Below, one piece after another: positions 25,440-35,220 of a stretch of 36,258 nucleotides of DNA. The notes beneath the pieces are model-generated. The model was not told the DNA's origin. It saw only the letters and a program-made list of their open reading frames with translations, and did not search any database. The stretch's first letter is position 1, and each line of letters opens with the position of its first letter. The translations under genes were made by a program, and so were the position numbers. The stretch is from a bacterium (lineage in GTDB: Bacteria; Pseudomonadota; Alphaproteobacteria; SP197): contig JAPPGE010000077.1 in assembly GCA_028821455.1 (NCBI GenBank), forward strand, positions 1 to 36,258, in the 5' to 3' direction.

Positions 25440-26319
25440 CGCTCACCGCCGGTTGCGGAAGCTGCCGGGATGTCGCCGGCATGAGGTGACTGAGCAGAGT
25501 GGCGATGGTGTCGCGCATCTTCGGACGCACCACCACCATGTCGAGCATGCCGTGCTCGAGGAGATACTCCGAACGCTGGAATCCGTCCGGCAGTTCTTCC
25601 CGGATGGTCTCGCGGATGACGCGAGCCCCGGCAAATCCGATGATGGCGCCGGGCTCCGCGATGGACACGTCGCCAAGCATGGCAAATGAAGCGGTGACGC
25701 CGCCGGTTGTCGGATTGGTGAGCACGCTGATGTAGGGAAGGCCGGCATCCTTGACCTGGGCGATCGCGGTCGTCGTGCGCGCCATCTGCATGAGCGACAG
25801 GATGCCTTCCTGCATGCGCGCGCCTCCCGAAGCGGAGAAGATGATGAGGGCGCTGTGCTCGTCAACGGCGAGTCTGGCGGCCTCGACGATGGCTTCTCCG
25901 AGACCCATCCCCATGGAGCCGCCCATGAAGTCGAAATTGAAGACGGCGACGACGGCAGGCCGGCCGCCGATCATGCCATGGGCGACGACGATGGCTTCGT
26001 GATGGCCGGTCTTCCCCTGGGCTTCCTTCAGCCGGTCCGAGTAGCGTTTCCTGTCGCGAAAGCGCAACGGATCGGTGGCCACGCCGGGGAGGTCGACATC
26101 GCTCCACGTCCCGTCGTCAAGGATGTCCTGCAGGCGGTCGCGGGGCGCGATGCGCATGTGGTAACCGCAGCGTGGACAGACATTCCGCGACTCCTCGAGA
26201 TCGCGGCCGAACACCATCTGGTCACAACTCGGACACTTGTCCCACAGCGTCTCCTCGCTCGGTGTCCTGCCGACGAGATCGCGGATCTTCGGCAGGGTAA
26301 GATTCGACAGCCAGTTCAT
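25411..26319 (-). CDS. accD: Acetyl-CoA carboxylase carboxyltransferase, beta subunit
   Basis: A 302-residue subunit that, with AccA, moves the carboxyl group from biotin to acetyl-CoA for malonyl-CoA. The zinc ribbon is CPSC...CPRC near residues 29-51, and [12 protein letters not shown] with [16 protein letters not shown] are crotonase-fold signatures. It overlaps trpA by four bases (ATGA). The accA gene is not in the window. Confidence 0.95.
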   Translation of the reverse strand: MNWLSNLTLPKIRDLVGRTPSEETLWDKCPSCDQMVFGRDLEESRNVCPRCGYHMRIAPRDRLQDILDDGTWSDVDLPGVATDPLRFRDRKRYSDRLKEAQGKTGHHEAIVVAHGMIGGRPAVVAVFNFDFMGGSMGMGLGEAIVEAARLAVDEHSALIIFSASGGARMQEGILSLMQMARTTTAIAQVKDAGLPYISVLTNPTTGGVTASFAMLGDVSIAEPGAIIGFAGARVIRETIREELPDGFQRSEYLLEHGMLDMVVVRPKMRDTIATLLSHLMPATSRQLPQPAVSDADQLPGGK

Positions 26320-27143
26320 GCCCGTGCCTTGCGGACATCATGAGAAATCGCTTCGCACAACGTCAGGGCATTGTCGACGCAGCTGTCCGTCCCCTTGCCG
26401 TCGTCAAGGCCGTCGGCCACGGCCTGGCAGAACGCCGAGCCGACAACCACCGCGTCGGCGATACGGGCGATGCCGGCTGCCTGTTCGCCGTTCCTGATGC
26501 CAAATCCGACGGCGACAGGCAGGTCCGTGTGGCGACGCAGCCGGTCGACCGCGGAAGCAATGGTCTGGCGGGTTGCCGCATGGGTGCCGGTGATGCCGGT
26601 GATCGAGACGTAGTAGACAAACCCGGAAGCATGGGAAAGGACGTTGGGCAGGCGCTTCGAGTCGGTGGTCGGCGTCGCGAGACGTATCCAGTTGAGTCCG
26701 GCCTCGACGGCGGGAAGACAGAGTTCCCGGTCTTCCTCGCTCGGCAGATCGACGAGGATGAGGCCGTCGACACCGGCATCGACGGCGTCCCTGAGGAAGG
26801 CGCCGGTCCCGTAGGAATAGATGGGGTTGTAGTACCCCATGAGAACGATGGGTGTGTCGTCGTCATGCCGCCGGGCCTGACGCACGATGTCGATGGTGCC
26901 GGTTAGGGTCATGCCGGCCTTGAGCGCCCGTTGCGAGGAGGCCTGGATGACCGGTCCGTCCGCCATGGGATCGGTGAAGGGCATGCCGATCTCGATGATG
27001 TCGGCTCCGGCTTCGGGCAGACCGGAGACAAGACGCGCCGAGAGATGCGGATCCGGATCCCCCGCCGTCACGAAGGCGGCCAGTCCTGCCCGCCGTTGCC
27101 TCGCCAGATCGGCAAAGCGCCTGTCAATGCGTGTTTCGCTCAC
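26316..27143 (-). CDS. trpA: Tryptophan synthase alpha subunit
   Basis: 275 residues. It cleaves indole-3-glycerol phosphate. [20 protein letters not shown] carries the catalytic Glu and Asp, [11 protein letters not shown] and ITGTHA follow, and VAVGFGIRN is the phosphate loop. The GTG start at 27143 overlaps the trpB stop as GTGA; the longer upstream frame lies within trpB and is not used. Confidence 0.94.
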   Translation of the reverse strand: MSETRIDRRFADLARQRRAGLAAFVTAGDPDPHLSARLVSGLPEAGADIIEIGMPFTDPMADGPVIQASSQRALKAGMTLTGTIDIVRQARRHDDDTPIVLMGYYNPIYSYGTGAFLRDAVDAGVDGLILVDLPSEEDRELCLPAVEAGLNWIRLATPTTDSKRLPNVLSHASGFVYYVSITGITGTHAATRQTIASAVDRLRRHTDLPVAVGFGIRNGEQAAGIARIADAVVVGSAFCQAVADGLDDGKGTDSCVDNALTLCEAISHDVRKARA

Positions 27144-28360
27144 AGATTTACGCCCAGGGCCTGGGCGACGGTGAACACGTCCTTGTCGCCCCTGCCGCAC
27201 ATGTTCATGCAGATGACGTGGTCGTTGGGGAGCGCTGGCGCGATCTTCATGACATGGGCCAGCGCGTGGGCAGGTTCGAGAGCCGGGATGATTCCCTCGA
27301 GGCGGGAACACAGGCGGAAGGCCTCGAGAGCCTCGTCGTCCGTTGCCGACACGTAGCTCACCCGTCCCTGGTCCGCCAGCCACGCGTGCTCGGGGCCGAT
27401 TCCCGGGTAGTCGAGACCCGCCGAGATCGAGTGGGCCTCGATGATCTGTCCGTCATCGTCCTGCAGGAGGTACGTCCGGTTGCCGTGCAGGACACCCGGC
27501 CGGCCGCCGGTGATCGATGCTGCGTGCTCACCACTCTTGATGCCACGTCCGGCGGCCTCCACGCCGATGATTTCGACGGTCCGGTCATCGAGAAACGGAT
27601 GAAACAGGCCCATGGCGTTCGATCCGCCGCCGATACAGGCGACAATCGTGTCGGGAAGGCGTCCCTCGACGGCCATCAACTGCGCCTTCGCCTCGCGACC
27701 GATAATCGCCTGGAATTCGCGCACCAGTTCAGGGTAGGGGTGAGGGCCGGCCACGGTGCCGATGATGTAGAAGGTCGATTCGACGTTGGTCACCCAGTCT
27801 CGCAAGGCCTCATTGAGGGCGTCCTTGAGGCTGCGGGAACCGGACGTCACATGGCGAACCTCGGCGCCAAGAAGTTCCATGCGGTAGACATTGGGTGCCT
27901 GTCGCTCGACATCCTTGGTCCCCATGTAGACGACGCAGGGAAGGTCGTAGCGGGCGCACACCGTTGCCGTCGCCACCCCGTGCTGGCCCGCTCCGGTTTC
28001 GGCGATGATCCGGGTCTTGCCCATGCGCCGGGCCAGGAGAATCTGGCCCACCGTGTTGTTGATCTTGTGGGAACCGGTGTGATTGAGTTCGTCGCGCTTG
28101 AAGTAGATGCGGGCGCCGCCAAGGTGCCGGGTCAGCCGTTCCGCGAAATAGAGCGGGCTGGGCCTGCCGATGTAGTCCTTTCCCAGGCTGTGGAATTCCT
28201 CCCAGAACGCCGGGTCGCCGCGAGCCTCCTGCCAGGTTCGGTCCAGGTCCAGAACGAGCGGCATCAGCGTTTCGGCGACATAGCGGCCGCCGTAGATGCC
28301 GAAGTGGCCGTCCTGGTCCGGACCCTGGCTGTAGGAATTGTCCGTCATCGTTGGTCTCAT
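27140..28360 (-). CDS. trpB: Tryptophan synthase beta subunit
   Basis: About 406 residues. It joins indole and serine using pyridoxal phosphate. [16 protein letters not shown] holds the PLP lysine, [13 protein letters not shown] the substrate loop, [12 protein letters not shown] the phosphate pocket, and [16 protein letters not shown] the conserved closing segment. ATG 28360 and ATG 28348 are both possible starts; neither has a strong Shine-Dalgarno. It lies 27 bases after trpF. Confidence 0.94.
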   Translation of the reverse strand: MRPTMTDNSYSQGPDQDGHFGIYGGRYVAETLMPLVLDLDRTWQEARGDPAFWEEFHSLGKDYIGRPSPLYFAERLTRHLGGARIYFKRDELNHTGSHKINNTVGQILLARRMGKTRIIAETGAGQHGVATATVCARYDLPCVVYMGTKDVERQAPNVYRMELLGAEVRHVTSGSRSLKDALNEALRDWVTNVESTFYIIGTVAGPHPYPELVREFQAIIGREAKAQLMAVEGRLPDTIVACIGGGSNAMGLFHPFLDDRTVEIIGVEAAGRGIKSGEHAASITGGRPGVLHGNRTYLLQDDDGQIIEAHSISAGLDYPGIGPEHAWLADQGRVSYVSATDDEALEAFRLCSRLEGIIPALEPAHALAHVMKIAPALPNDHVICMNMCGRGDKDVFTVAQALGVNL

Positions 28361-28387
28361 CCAGGGGCGAACCTGGCACAATGGATA

Positions 28388-29029
28388 TCAGATAACCCGG
28401 GCCTGCTCCATAAACTCGGCGATGCGCGAGGCAGACTTGTGTCCGGGCGACGTCTCGACGCCTGACGACACGTCGACCATGGCTGCCCCACTGGTCTCCA
28501 CGGCCCGGTGAAGGTTGCCGGCGTCGAGACCGCCCGAGAGGATCCATGGTGACCGCAGCCGGATGCCGGCCAGCAGCGTCCAGTCGAAGGCGGTCGCGTT
28601 GCCTCCCGGACGCGTCGCTTCCCGGGGCGGCATGGCGTCGAACATGACCAGGTCGGCCGCGGCATCAAAGGACGGCAGGGATCCCAGGTCTTCGGCCGTC
28701 GCGACGCGAATGACCTTCATCACCCGGACACCGAATTGCGTGCGCACCTGGACGAGTCGCCGGACATCCTCGCCGCCGTGAAACTGGATCGTATCCAGTT
28801 CAGCTGCCGCAATCGCGGCGCCGAGCCTGTCGTCACCGGCATCGACAGTGACGCCGACCTTCTCGATCCCTTCGGGCACGAGGCGTGCCAGGGCGGCGAC
28901 TTCTTCGAGGGACACGTTTCGCGGGCTCCGGTCGAAGAAGACGAATCCGACCATGCGCGCGCCGTGGCGCACGGCCGCATCGAGGGCGCTCCGCTCCCTC
29001 AAGCCACAGATCTTGACACCGACGGCCAA
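28388..29029 (-). CDS. trpF: Phosphoribosylanthranilate isomerase
   Basis: A 213-residue TIM barrel. VKICGLRERSAL carries the catalytic Cys, and VGFVFFDRSPRNVS, QFHGGED, LVMFDAM and the phosphate loop LSGGLDAGN are all present. It makes CdRP in tryptophan synthesis. It starts three bases after pyrF. Confidence 0.95.
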   Translation of the reverse strand: MAVGVKICGLRERSALDAAVRHGARMVGFVFFDRSPRNVSLEEVAALARLVPEGIEKVGVTVDAGDDRLGAAIAAAELDTIQFHGGEDVRRLVQVRTQFGVRVMKVIRVATAEDLGSLPSFDAAADLVMFDAMPPREATRPGGNATAFDWTLLAGIRLRSPWILSGGLDAGNLHRAVETSGAAMVDVSSGVETSPGHKSASRIAEFMEQARVI

Positions 29030-29032
29030 TGG

Positions 29033-29746
29033 TCAGGCCCGGCTCATGTCGGCGACGATCCGTGCCGCGGCCGCAGCCGGATCCGGGGCCCGGGTGATCG
29101 GGCGCCCGACGACAATGAAGGAAGCGCCGGCGTCCACGGCGTCTCCGGGGGACATGGTGCGCTTCTGGTCGTCGCAACCGTGGCCTCCAGGGCGGATGCC
29201 GGGGGTGACGACAAGGAACCCGGGTCCGCATAGACGGCGCACCTCGGCGATTTCACGGGGTGAACACACCACACCGTCGACACCGGCGTCGATGGCAAGT
29301 TCGGTGAGACGCAACACCTGGTCACGCACGCTGCCGCGCCCGCCGGTCACCTCGACGTCATCATCATCCATGCTGGTGAGCACGGTGACGGCAAGAACCT
29401 TCGGCCGGGCGTCTCCTGCCGGCGTCACGGCTTCCATGGCGGCACGCATCATGTCCGGCCCGCCGGTTGCGTGAACCGTCGTCATGAAGGGAGCGAGGGG
29501 CAGGAGAGCGCGCAACCCTCCGGCCACGGTTGCCGGAATGTCATTCAGCTTGAGATCAAGAAAGATCCGGTTCTCTTCGCCGGCGGCCGAACGGACACCC
29601 GCCACGCCATGGGCATAGAAGAACTCCATGCCGAACTTGAAGGCCCCGACATGACCCTCCAGACGGGAGACCAGGGATGACGCCCTTTCGGTGCACGTGG
29701 TGTCGATGGCACAGACCAGGTGCTTCCTGGGGTCAGCCGTGTCCAT
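29033..29746 (-). CDS. pyrF: Orotidine-5'-phosphate decarboxylase
   Basis: A 237-residue TIM barrel that makes UMP. LVCAID, FKFGMEFF, the catalytic IFLDLKLNDIPATV and VTPGIRPGG are clear. GGAGGG before ATG 29746 fixes the start; the longer frame upstream is not protein-like. Its place in front of trpF is usual in alphaproteobacteria. Confidence 0.93.
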   Translation of the reverse strand: MDTADPRKHLVCAIDTTCTERASSLVSRLEGHVGAFKFGMEFFYAHGVAGVRSAAGEENRIFLDLKLNDIPATVAGGLRALLPLAPFMTTVHATGGPDMMRAAMEAVTPAGDARPKVLAVTVLTSMDDDDVEVTGGRGSVRDQVLRLTELAIDAGVDGVVCSPREIAEVRRLCGPGFLVVTPGIRPGGHGCDDQKRTMSPGDAVDAGASFIVVGRPITRAPDPAAAAARIVADMSRA

Positions 29747-29819
29747 GCCGCCCTCCGTCCGATTGTCACGGGGCGAGCGTCTTGTAGGACGCGCGCAACA
29801 ACGACGCAAGATGGTCCCG

Positions 29820-30776
29820 TCAGTCTCCGCCAGCCCTCGCAAGCAGCCAGCGCGCGGTACCGAGATCGAGGTGTCCGCCGCCCGAGTTCTTGAAGAGCGT
29901 GATGTCATCCGCGTTGCGCCTTCCGGCGACCCTCCCGCGGGCGAGATCGAAGAGATCGCCGACGATGTCATCCTCGCAGATGATGCCGGCCTCCATCGGC
30001 TGGGAGATGTCGCCAACGCGATGCAGCGTGAACATGCGGGAGTCCATGTAGATCCTGGCGCGTCTCACGCAGTCGTCATCGCTCTCGCGCATGTGTGTCT
30101 GGTAGCTTCCGACAAGGTCGAGATGGGCGCCCTTTGCGAGCCAGGCGCCCCGAATCAGAGGCTCGCTGGCCATGGTGGCACAGCTGATGATATCGGCCTT
30201 GCGTGCCGCCTCCTCGAGGTCGCCGGTCGCTTCCACGCTGAGGGAATCGATGGCAAGGCGCCGGGCCAGGGCTCTCGCCCGTTCCGGCGTGCGGTTCCAG
30301 ATGCGGGCCACTTCCAGGGAAGGGCGTACCGCCTTCATGGCCATGATGATGTGCGGCGCCATGGCGCCGGCGCCGACCATGAGCATGGTGCGGGCATCCT
30401 CGCGGGCAAGAAAGCTGGCGCCCGTGGCCGAATCCGCGGCTGTCTTGCGCAGCGTCAGTGCGATACCGTCGATGAGGGCGAGCGGTCTGCCGTCCCTGCC
30501 GTCGAAGAGCGCATAGACCCCCTGCACCGAGGGAAGGCCTGTGCCGGTGTACTCGTTGTCGGGAAACACCGTGACGAGCTTGATTCCCACCGCTTCGTCG
30601 CGCTGCCAGGCGGGAAGGGCCAGAAACACATTGTCGGTTCCCGAGGGCCCCGGCTGGGACAGGTGAATGTCGCGCACCTCGTCGACGTCTTCGAGGTGAA
30701 AGCGCTTGAAGCCCTCGACGAGTGCTGCGTAGTCCGCCAGTTCGTGGACTTCACTGCCGGTGATGAAGCGGACCAT
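29820..30776 (-). CDS. Ornithine cyclodeaminase / mu-crystallin family dehydrogenase
   Basis: A 318-residue NAD(P)-dependent protein. MLMVGAGAMAPHIIMAM binds the cofactor, and GIALTLRKTAADSATGA, HLDLVGSYQTHMRESDDD and LFKNSGGGHLDLGTA are family signatures. Members act on ornithine, alanine, lysine or other imino/amino acids, so the substrate is left open. It sits between lapA and pyrF in the operon. Confidence 0.85.
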   Translation of the reverse strand: MVRFITGSEVHELADYAALVEGFKRFHLEDVDEVRDIHLSQPGPSGTDNVFLALPAWQRDEAVGIKLVTVFPDNEYTGTGLPSVQGVYALFDGRDGRPLALIDGIALTLRKTAADSATGASFLAREDARTMLMVGAGAMAPHIIMAMKAVRPSLEVARIWNRTPERARALARRLAIDSLSVEATGDLEEAARKADIISCATMASEPLIRGAWLAKGAHLDLVGSYQTHMRESDDDCVRRARIYMDSRMFTLHRVGDISQPMEAGIICEDDIVGDLFDLARGRVAGRRNADDITLFKNSGGGHLDLGTARWLLARAGGD

Positions 30777-30790
30777 CGCCGGGTGTCCGT

Positions 30791-31141
30791 TCAGACCGGC
30801 ACCGGCGGTGACCGTTGAGGTTGCCGGTCGAGTTCCGACTTCAGGGTGTCGCGCTCCCGGGTTACCGAGGCGAGATTCGTCTCGAGATGCTTCACGCGGC
30901 GTTTGCGCTCACCCGACAACCGGCGGGACGGATGGCCGCGCATCCACACGAAGAGGCCGCCGAAGAGGGCCCCGGCGGCAAAGGACACGAGGACGACAAG
31001 GAAGACGGGAGCTATCACGACCCGCGGGTAGGGGAACAGGGACACCTCCATCTCCGTACGGTTGGCCAGCACGAAGACGACGATGGCGAGAGCGAGAAGG
31101 GCGCCAAGCATCCCGACAACGAGCATGAAGGGATTGCGCAT
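30791..31141 (-). CDS. lapA: LapA-family inner membrane protein
   Basis: 116 residues. It has two membrane helices (FMLVVGMLGALLALAIVVFV and VFLVVLVSFAAGALFGGLFV), then a basic segment (RLSGERKRRVKHL) and a coiled coil. This is the DUF1049/LapA layout; LapA helps regulate LPS assembly in enterics. ATG 31141 lies 10 bases after ihfB; the longer upstream frame overlaps ihfB and is not used. The ihfB-lapA neighbourhood is conserved widely. Confidence 0.85.
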   Translation of the reverse strand: MRNPFMLVVGMLGALLALAIVVFVLANRTEMEVSLFPYPRVVIAPVFLVVLVSFAAGALFGGLFVWMRGHPSRRLSGERKRRVKHLETNLASVTRERDTLKSELDRQPQRSPPVPV

Positions 31142-31151
31142 GGCGACTGGT

Positions 31152-31445
31152 TCAGCCCTGCGTGCCCCTTGCGTTGAGGCGGTCGCGCAGGGGCTTGCCT
31201 GTCTTGAAGAAGGGCGCGCGCTTGGCCGCAACGTCGACTTTCTCGCCGGTTCGCGGGTTGCGCCCGGTCCGCGCCCGCCTCTCGCGGGCCGCGAACGAGC
31301 CAAAACCGCGCAGTTCGACGCGCCGTCCGGACTCCAGGGACCGGGCGATCTCATCGAAGATCGTGACGACGAGACTCTCGGCCTCGTACATCTTGAGATA
31401 GGGATAGCGCGCGGCAACGAGCGCGATGAGGTCAGATCTCGTCAT
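31152..31445 (-). CDS. ihfB: Integration host factor, beta subunit
   Basis: A 97-residue DNA-bending protein. VELRGFGSFAARERRARTGR and NPRTGEKVDV form the DNA-binding arm, and the N-terminus MTRSDLIALVAARYP and C-terminus FKTGKPLRDRLN match IHF-beta. With the alpha subunit it bends DNA for recombination and transcription. It heads the long minus-strand operon; rpsA, its usual upstream neighbour, is absent. Confidence 0.93.
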   Translation of the reverse strand: MTRSDLIALVAARYPYLKMYEAESLVVTIFDEIARSLESGRRVELRGFGSFAARERRARTGRNPRTGEKVDVAAKRAPFFKTGKPLRDRLNARGTQG

Positions 31446-31509
31446 GAAGGGGATCCTGTTTTCCCGGTCACCGAGTCTGGTGCCGGCACCACTCGACTGT
31501 CAATAATCT

Positions 31510-31546
31510 CCATGGGGCGGGAGCCGGTCAGGCGCCCGCCCCATGG
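31510..31546 (-). terminator. Strong stem-loop after the peptide-binding protein gene
   Basis: CCATGGGGCGGG (31510-31521) pairs perfectly with CCCGCCCCATGG (31535-31546) across a 13-base loop. It lies just after the stop of the minus-strand gene at 31557 and before ihfB. The following bases (AGATTATTG) are only mildly T-rich, so termination is likely but not textbook. Confidence 0.6.
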
Positions 31547-31556
31547 CAAAATAGGT

Positions 31557-33152
31557 TCAGGCTGTCGGATCCGTGAACCACCAGCGCTCCATCAGGCGGC
31601 CTCCGTCAAGGCCCCAGTTGCTGCCGATGTTGGGACCGTGCGACAGCGCCGTCGATGCGGCGTCGACGTTGTTGGCATAGGCCATCACCATGGCTCCGCC
31701 TTCCATGGCACAGATCTGCTGCATTTCGCGGTACATCTCGCGGCGCAGCGGCTCGTCGAGCTCGGCGCGGGCCGCGATCAGCAGCTCGTTGAAGCGATCG
31801 TGCTTCCAGAAGGTGTCGTTCCACGGCGCATCCGCCGCATAGGCGGTGGAGAACATCCAGTCCTCGGTGGGACGGCCCCCCCAGTAGCAGGTGCACCAGG
31901 GCTTGTTCATCCAGACATCGGCCCAGTAGCCGTCGGCCGACTCGCGGACGACGTCGATCGTGATGCCGGCCGGCGCCGCGTGCTCCTTGTAGAGGACGGC
32001 GGTGTCGACGGCGCCGACGAACGCCGCCTCGGATGTCGACAGCTCGACGGTGAGACTGTCGAGACCGGACTGCTTGAGATACCACTTCGCCTTGTCGAGA
32101 TCGAAAGTGGCATGCTCGATGTCATCGGCGAAGTAGCGGTTGGCCGGAGTGATCGGCGTATCCTGGCCGACCAGTCCGTAGCCACGCAGGACCTTGTCGA
32201 CGATATCCTGGCGATCCATGGCATGCTTGAGAGCGAGCCGGACATTGTTGTCGTCGAACGGTGGCGTGTCCGTGCGCATGGGCAGGGTGTAGTGCAGCGT
32301 GCCCGTGGCCTCGACAAGATTGACGGCAGGATGCTGCGCCAGGAGATGCGCCGTCTTGGTGTCGACACGGTCGATGACGTCGACCTGGCCCGACATGATG
32401 GCGTTCTGGCGCGAGGCCGGGTCGGCGATCGTGGTCATCTCCACGGCGTCAAACCAACCGTAGTCCGTCTTCCAGTAGTTCGCGTGACGTTCGAGACTGG
32501 AGCGCACGCCGGGCTCGTATTCGACAACCCGGTAGCTGCCACAGCCAACGCCGGACTTCGGATCGGCGATGTTCCCCTCGCCGTCGCCGGGCTGGATGCC
32601 AAGATGATAGTCGCTCATGATGTAGGGGTAGTCGGCATTGCCTTCCGTCAACTGGATGACCACCGTATCGCCATCGACACGCATGTCCTCGACCTGCTCG
32701 AAGAGGCTCGAAACCGCGGAAATCGAATCCTCGCCGCGGTGGTAGTTGAGGCTGGCGACGATGTCGTCGGGCGTGACGGTCTTGCCGTTGTGGAACTCGA
32801 CGCCCTGGCGGATCTTGAATGTCCAGGTCTTGGCGTCGGGCGTGGCGTCCCACTCCTCGGCCAGTTCGGGTGCGAGCTGGTTCGTCTCGTCGACGGCGGT
32901 GAGGTAGTTGAAGAGGCCGCCCATGCCCATGCTCGACGAGAAACCGTTCTCGAACGTCGCCGGGTCAAGGGAATCGGTGGTCGAACCATGGCCAAGGCCG
33001 ATTCTCAGCGTGCCGCCGCGTTGCGGTTCGGACGCCCTTGCCGCGCCAGTTCCCAGCAGGGACGGCCCGGCAACCGCCGTGGCGCCGGCGGCAACTGCAC
33101 CGCCGAGGACGGTGCGCCGTGATGCGCCATTCTTGTGAATTGTGTCATCCAT
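31557..33152 (-). CDS. ABC transporter substrate-binding protein, peptide/opine family (SBP_bac_5)
   Basis: A 531-residue exported protein. The N-terminus has a twin-arginine signal (ASRRTVLGGAVAAG) ending near ARAS, so export is probably by Tat. The family core is seen in RIGLGHGSTTDSLDPATF, APELAEEWDATPDAKTWTFK, VEFHNGKTVTPDDIV and DNNVRLALKHAMDRQDIV. It binds a peptide, amino-acid derivative or other small solute in the periplasm. No permease or ATPase genes are adjacent, so it is an orphan here. ATG 33152 is chosen because the signal peptide follows; longer frames add junk. Confidence 0.9.
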   Translation of the reverse strand: MDDTIHKNGASRRTVLGGAVAAGATAVAGPSLLGTGAARASEPQRGGTLRIGLGHGSTTDSLDPATFENGFSSSMGMGGLFNYLTAVDETNQLAPELAEEWDATPDAKTWTFKIRQGVEFHNGKTVTPDDIVASLNYHRGEDSISAVSSLFEQVEDMRVDGDTVVIQLTEGNADYPYIMSDYHLGIQPGDGEGNIADPKSGVGCGSYRVVEYEPGVRSSLERHANYWKTDYGWFDAVEMTTIADPASRQNAIMSGQVDVIDRVDTKTAHLLAQHPAVNLVEATGTLHYTLPMRTDTPPFDDNNVRLALKHAMDRQDIVDKVLRGYGLVGQDTPITPANRYFADDIEHATFDLDKAKWYLKQSGLDSLTVELSTSEAAFVGAVDTAVLYKEHAAPAGITIDVVRESADGYWADVWMNKPWCTCYWGGRPTEDWMFSTAYAADAPWNDTFWKHDRFNELLIAARAELDEPLRREMYREMQQICAMEGGAMVMAYANNVDAASTALSHGPNIGSNWGLDGGRLMERWWFTDPTA

Positions 33153-33593
33153 GTCTCGTGACCTCCCGTGGTCTGGAAAAGTGACAGAGCCAAATGGCAT
33201 GGCCGGCATGATGCCGAACTGCTGACATCATGATGACAGATCACCCCGATTCATTCCACAAAGATGACCACCTGCGAACCCGGGACACTCCGCCGCCTCT
33301 CGCCTTGCCCGCCGGGGTCTGTGGGGCGTCTGCCCCGGACCCCAACGCCGCTGCATCGCGTGACGGTGCAGTGCCGCCATGACGTCACGTCACGCTCTGG
33401 GGAAGGGACAGATTCCGAGGGACGTTCTCCCGAAGACCTGAAGGGGACAGCATGCCGATCTGCGTTGACAACACGCACCGAACATCTGCTGGCTCCCGAG
33501 ATTGACCCCGGTGGGTCAATGAGTATCAATCACCGAAAGCGCTGATCGGTGTTCGACGCGCGTGCCGCCACCTCTCCGAGACGAAGGAAGACC
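33153..33593. promoter_or_regulatory. Divergent control region between the binding protein and the GcvT-like gene
   Basis: No gene is supported here. A perfect inverted repeat ATTGACCC/GGGTCAAT (33501-33520, 4-base gap) lies about 75 bases before the GcvT-like start, and TTGACA occurs at 33465-33470 without a clear -10. The repeat is a candidate regulator site controlling one or both genes. Confidence 0.4.
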
Positions 33594-34775
33594 ATGAACG
33601 ACGACACATCCGCCGATGGTACAACGGTTCGATTGCGCCGCAGCCTGCCTGTGCGGGCCGGGTCCTTCGACCGGTTGCGGGCCTCGCCCTTCGTCACTTT
33701 CTACGAGGACCGCATCGGACCCGACGCCGAGTTCACGGTCTACAGCGGTCACATGTCGCCAGGATACCTCGACGAGGACGTCGAGGCCGAGTACTGGCAC
33801 CTGCGCCGTCAGGCGACGCTGTTCGACGTGCCCGAGCATGCCATCGAGTTCGTCGGTCCGGACGCCGCCCGATTCCTCGACCGCCTGATGCCGCGCCGCG
33901 TCGCGCCGATGAAGGTCGGACGCTGTCGCTACGGCTTCATGTGCTACCCCGACGGCGGCATCCTGATGGACGGCATACTGGTGCGCCTGGCCGAGGACCG
34001 CTTCCGCTACGTATTGGCCGATGGCGAGATCTTCGGCTGGCTCAAGGCGCACCAGCCGGATTTCGACGTCGAGATCGTCGACACCGAGGACTGGGTGCTG
34101 CAGGTCCAGGGGCCACGGTCCCTCGACGTGCTGGCTGCCCTGTGCGACGGCGGCGCGCCCGATCCCTTTCCCTATTTCGGCGCGGCGCGGGTCATGATGG
34201 CAGGCGAGCCTCTGCTCGCCACTCGCACCGGCTGGACGAGCGAAGTGGGGTTCGAACTCTACGTGCCCGAGAACGCCGATCATGGCGCCCTGTGGGAACA
34301 CCTGACGGGTGTGGGCGGACGGCACGGTCTGCGCTTCGCCGCCATGGCGTGCATGAACATCCGCCGCATCGAGGCGGGCATTCTCAACAACGGCACCGAC
34401 ATGTCCCCCGCCATGACGCCCTTTGCCGCAGGCCTGGGCCGCTTCGTCGATCTCGACAAGGAAGGGTTCATCGGCCGCGACGCCCTGTTGGCGGCCGACC
34501 GGCGACCGCGCCTGGTGGGCCTGAAGGCCCACGGCAGGGTCGAGGCCGGCATGGCGCTGACACTTGACGGCGAGACGGTCGGACGGCTGACCGTTACCGC
34601 CCTTTCGCCCTACCTGGGTCACTACGTCGCCTACGCGCTCTTCGAAGAGGCGGGAGACTGGATTGGCCGCCAGGTCAGCTGTGGTGACAACGGGGTGCCC
34701 GGCGAAACCCTGGACCTCCCCTTCTACGACCCCGAAAAGCTGATTCCGCGGGGCAAGGCAAACGCGAAAGTCTGA
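33594..34775 (+). CDS. Aminomethyltransferase-family enzyme (GcvT/DmdA-like)
   Basis: About 393 residues with the folate-binding GcvT fold. VEAEYWHLRRQATLFDVPEH at the N-terminus, MPRRVAPMKVGRCRYGFMCY, RTGWTSEVGFELYVPE and NIRRIEAGILNNGTDMSP are typical. Relatives include DMSP demethylase (DmdA), glycine cleavage T protein and other tetrahydrofolate-dependent demethylases; the exact substrate cannot be fixed. ATG 33594 is preceded by GAAGGAAGACC. The divergent neighbour is a solute-binding protein, so uptake and demethylation of a methylated amine or sulfonium compound is a reasonable guess. Confidence 0.82.
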   Translation: MNDDTSADGTTVRLRRSLPVRAGSFDRLRASPFVTFYEDRIGPDAEFTVYSGHMSPGYLDEDVEAEYWHLRRQATLFDVPEHAIEFVGPDAARFLDRLMPRRVAPMKVGRCRYGFMCYPDGGILMDGILVRLAEDRFRYVLADGEIFGWLKAHQPDFDVEIVDTEDWVLQVQGPRSLDVLAALCDGGAPDPFPYFGAARVMMAGEPLLATRTGWTSEVGFELYVPENADHGALWEHLTGVGGRHGLRFAAMACMNIRRIEAGILNNGTDMSPAMTPFAAGLGRFVDLDKEGFIGRDALLAADRRPRLVGLKAHGRVEAGMALTLDGETVGRLTVTALSPYLGHYVAYALFEEAGDWIGRQVSCGDNGVPGETLDLPFYDPEKLIPRGKANAKV

Positions 34776-35220
34776 GCCGGCGCCGACAGGCGCGGGACTC
34801 CGGCGCAGCAACCTCGCCAGGGTGATCGGGCGGATCTCTGGATTGGCCGTCGCGCCGCTGCCGAGAGACGTGGTGAGCGGGTTTTGCTTTCTGGACGCCC
34901 TGTCATGCGCGGTCGCGCGTGATTGACGCGAAAGCCTGCGGGAATCACGTGTTTCCTGCAATCGCCGGCGGCTGGACGCGTCAGGGCGGTGCAACGACCT
35001 CAGAGAGGTTTCGGGGATATGTCATCCGGCCAGGTGGCACCTGCTTGGCGAACTGGTGGAGCCGAGGGGGTGAACATTCGACCAGGCGGTGACCATTCGC
35101 CGTTCAATTGCCGCCTGGTCGAACTTCTGCGGCTGGACGGTATTCGGCTTGGTCGAATCTGAACATCGCCCCATATCAAGGCCCGGCACTTCACGCCAAT
35201 CTGGGGTGCCGCATCAGGCA
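34776..35220. other. Intergenic stretch, possible insertion-sequence remains
   Basis: No gene is supported. The stretch contains a 13-bp perfect inverted repeat at 35077-35123 and repeated T-G-A-(A/C)-C-A-T-T-C-G / G-G-T-C-G-A-A motifs. Such tails can be left by IS elements, but no transposase frame survives. Confidence 0.4.
35077..35123. repeat. 13-bp inverted repeat with 21-base gap
   Basis: TTCGACCAGGCGG (35077-35089) is the exact complement of CCGCCTGGTCGAA (35111-35123). There is no T-run, so it is not a terminator. A further TTGGTCGAAT follows at about 35150. It could be an IS end or a regulator site. Confidence 0.6.

Noticed and set aside
31062..33122. A 686-codon plus-strand frame
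   Set aside because: It lies opposite ihfB, lapA and the binding-protein gene, all of which have clear family motifs. The reading is a GC-driven shadow.
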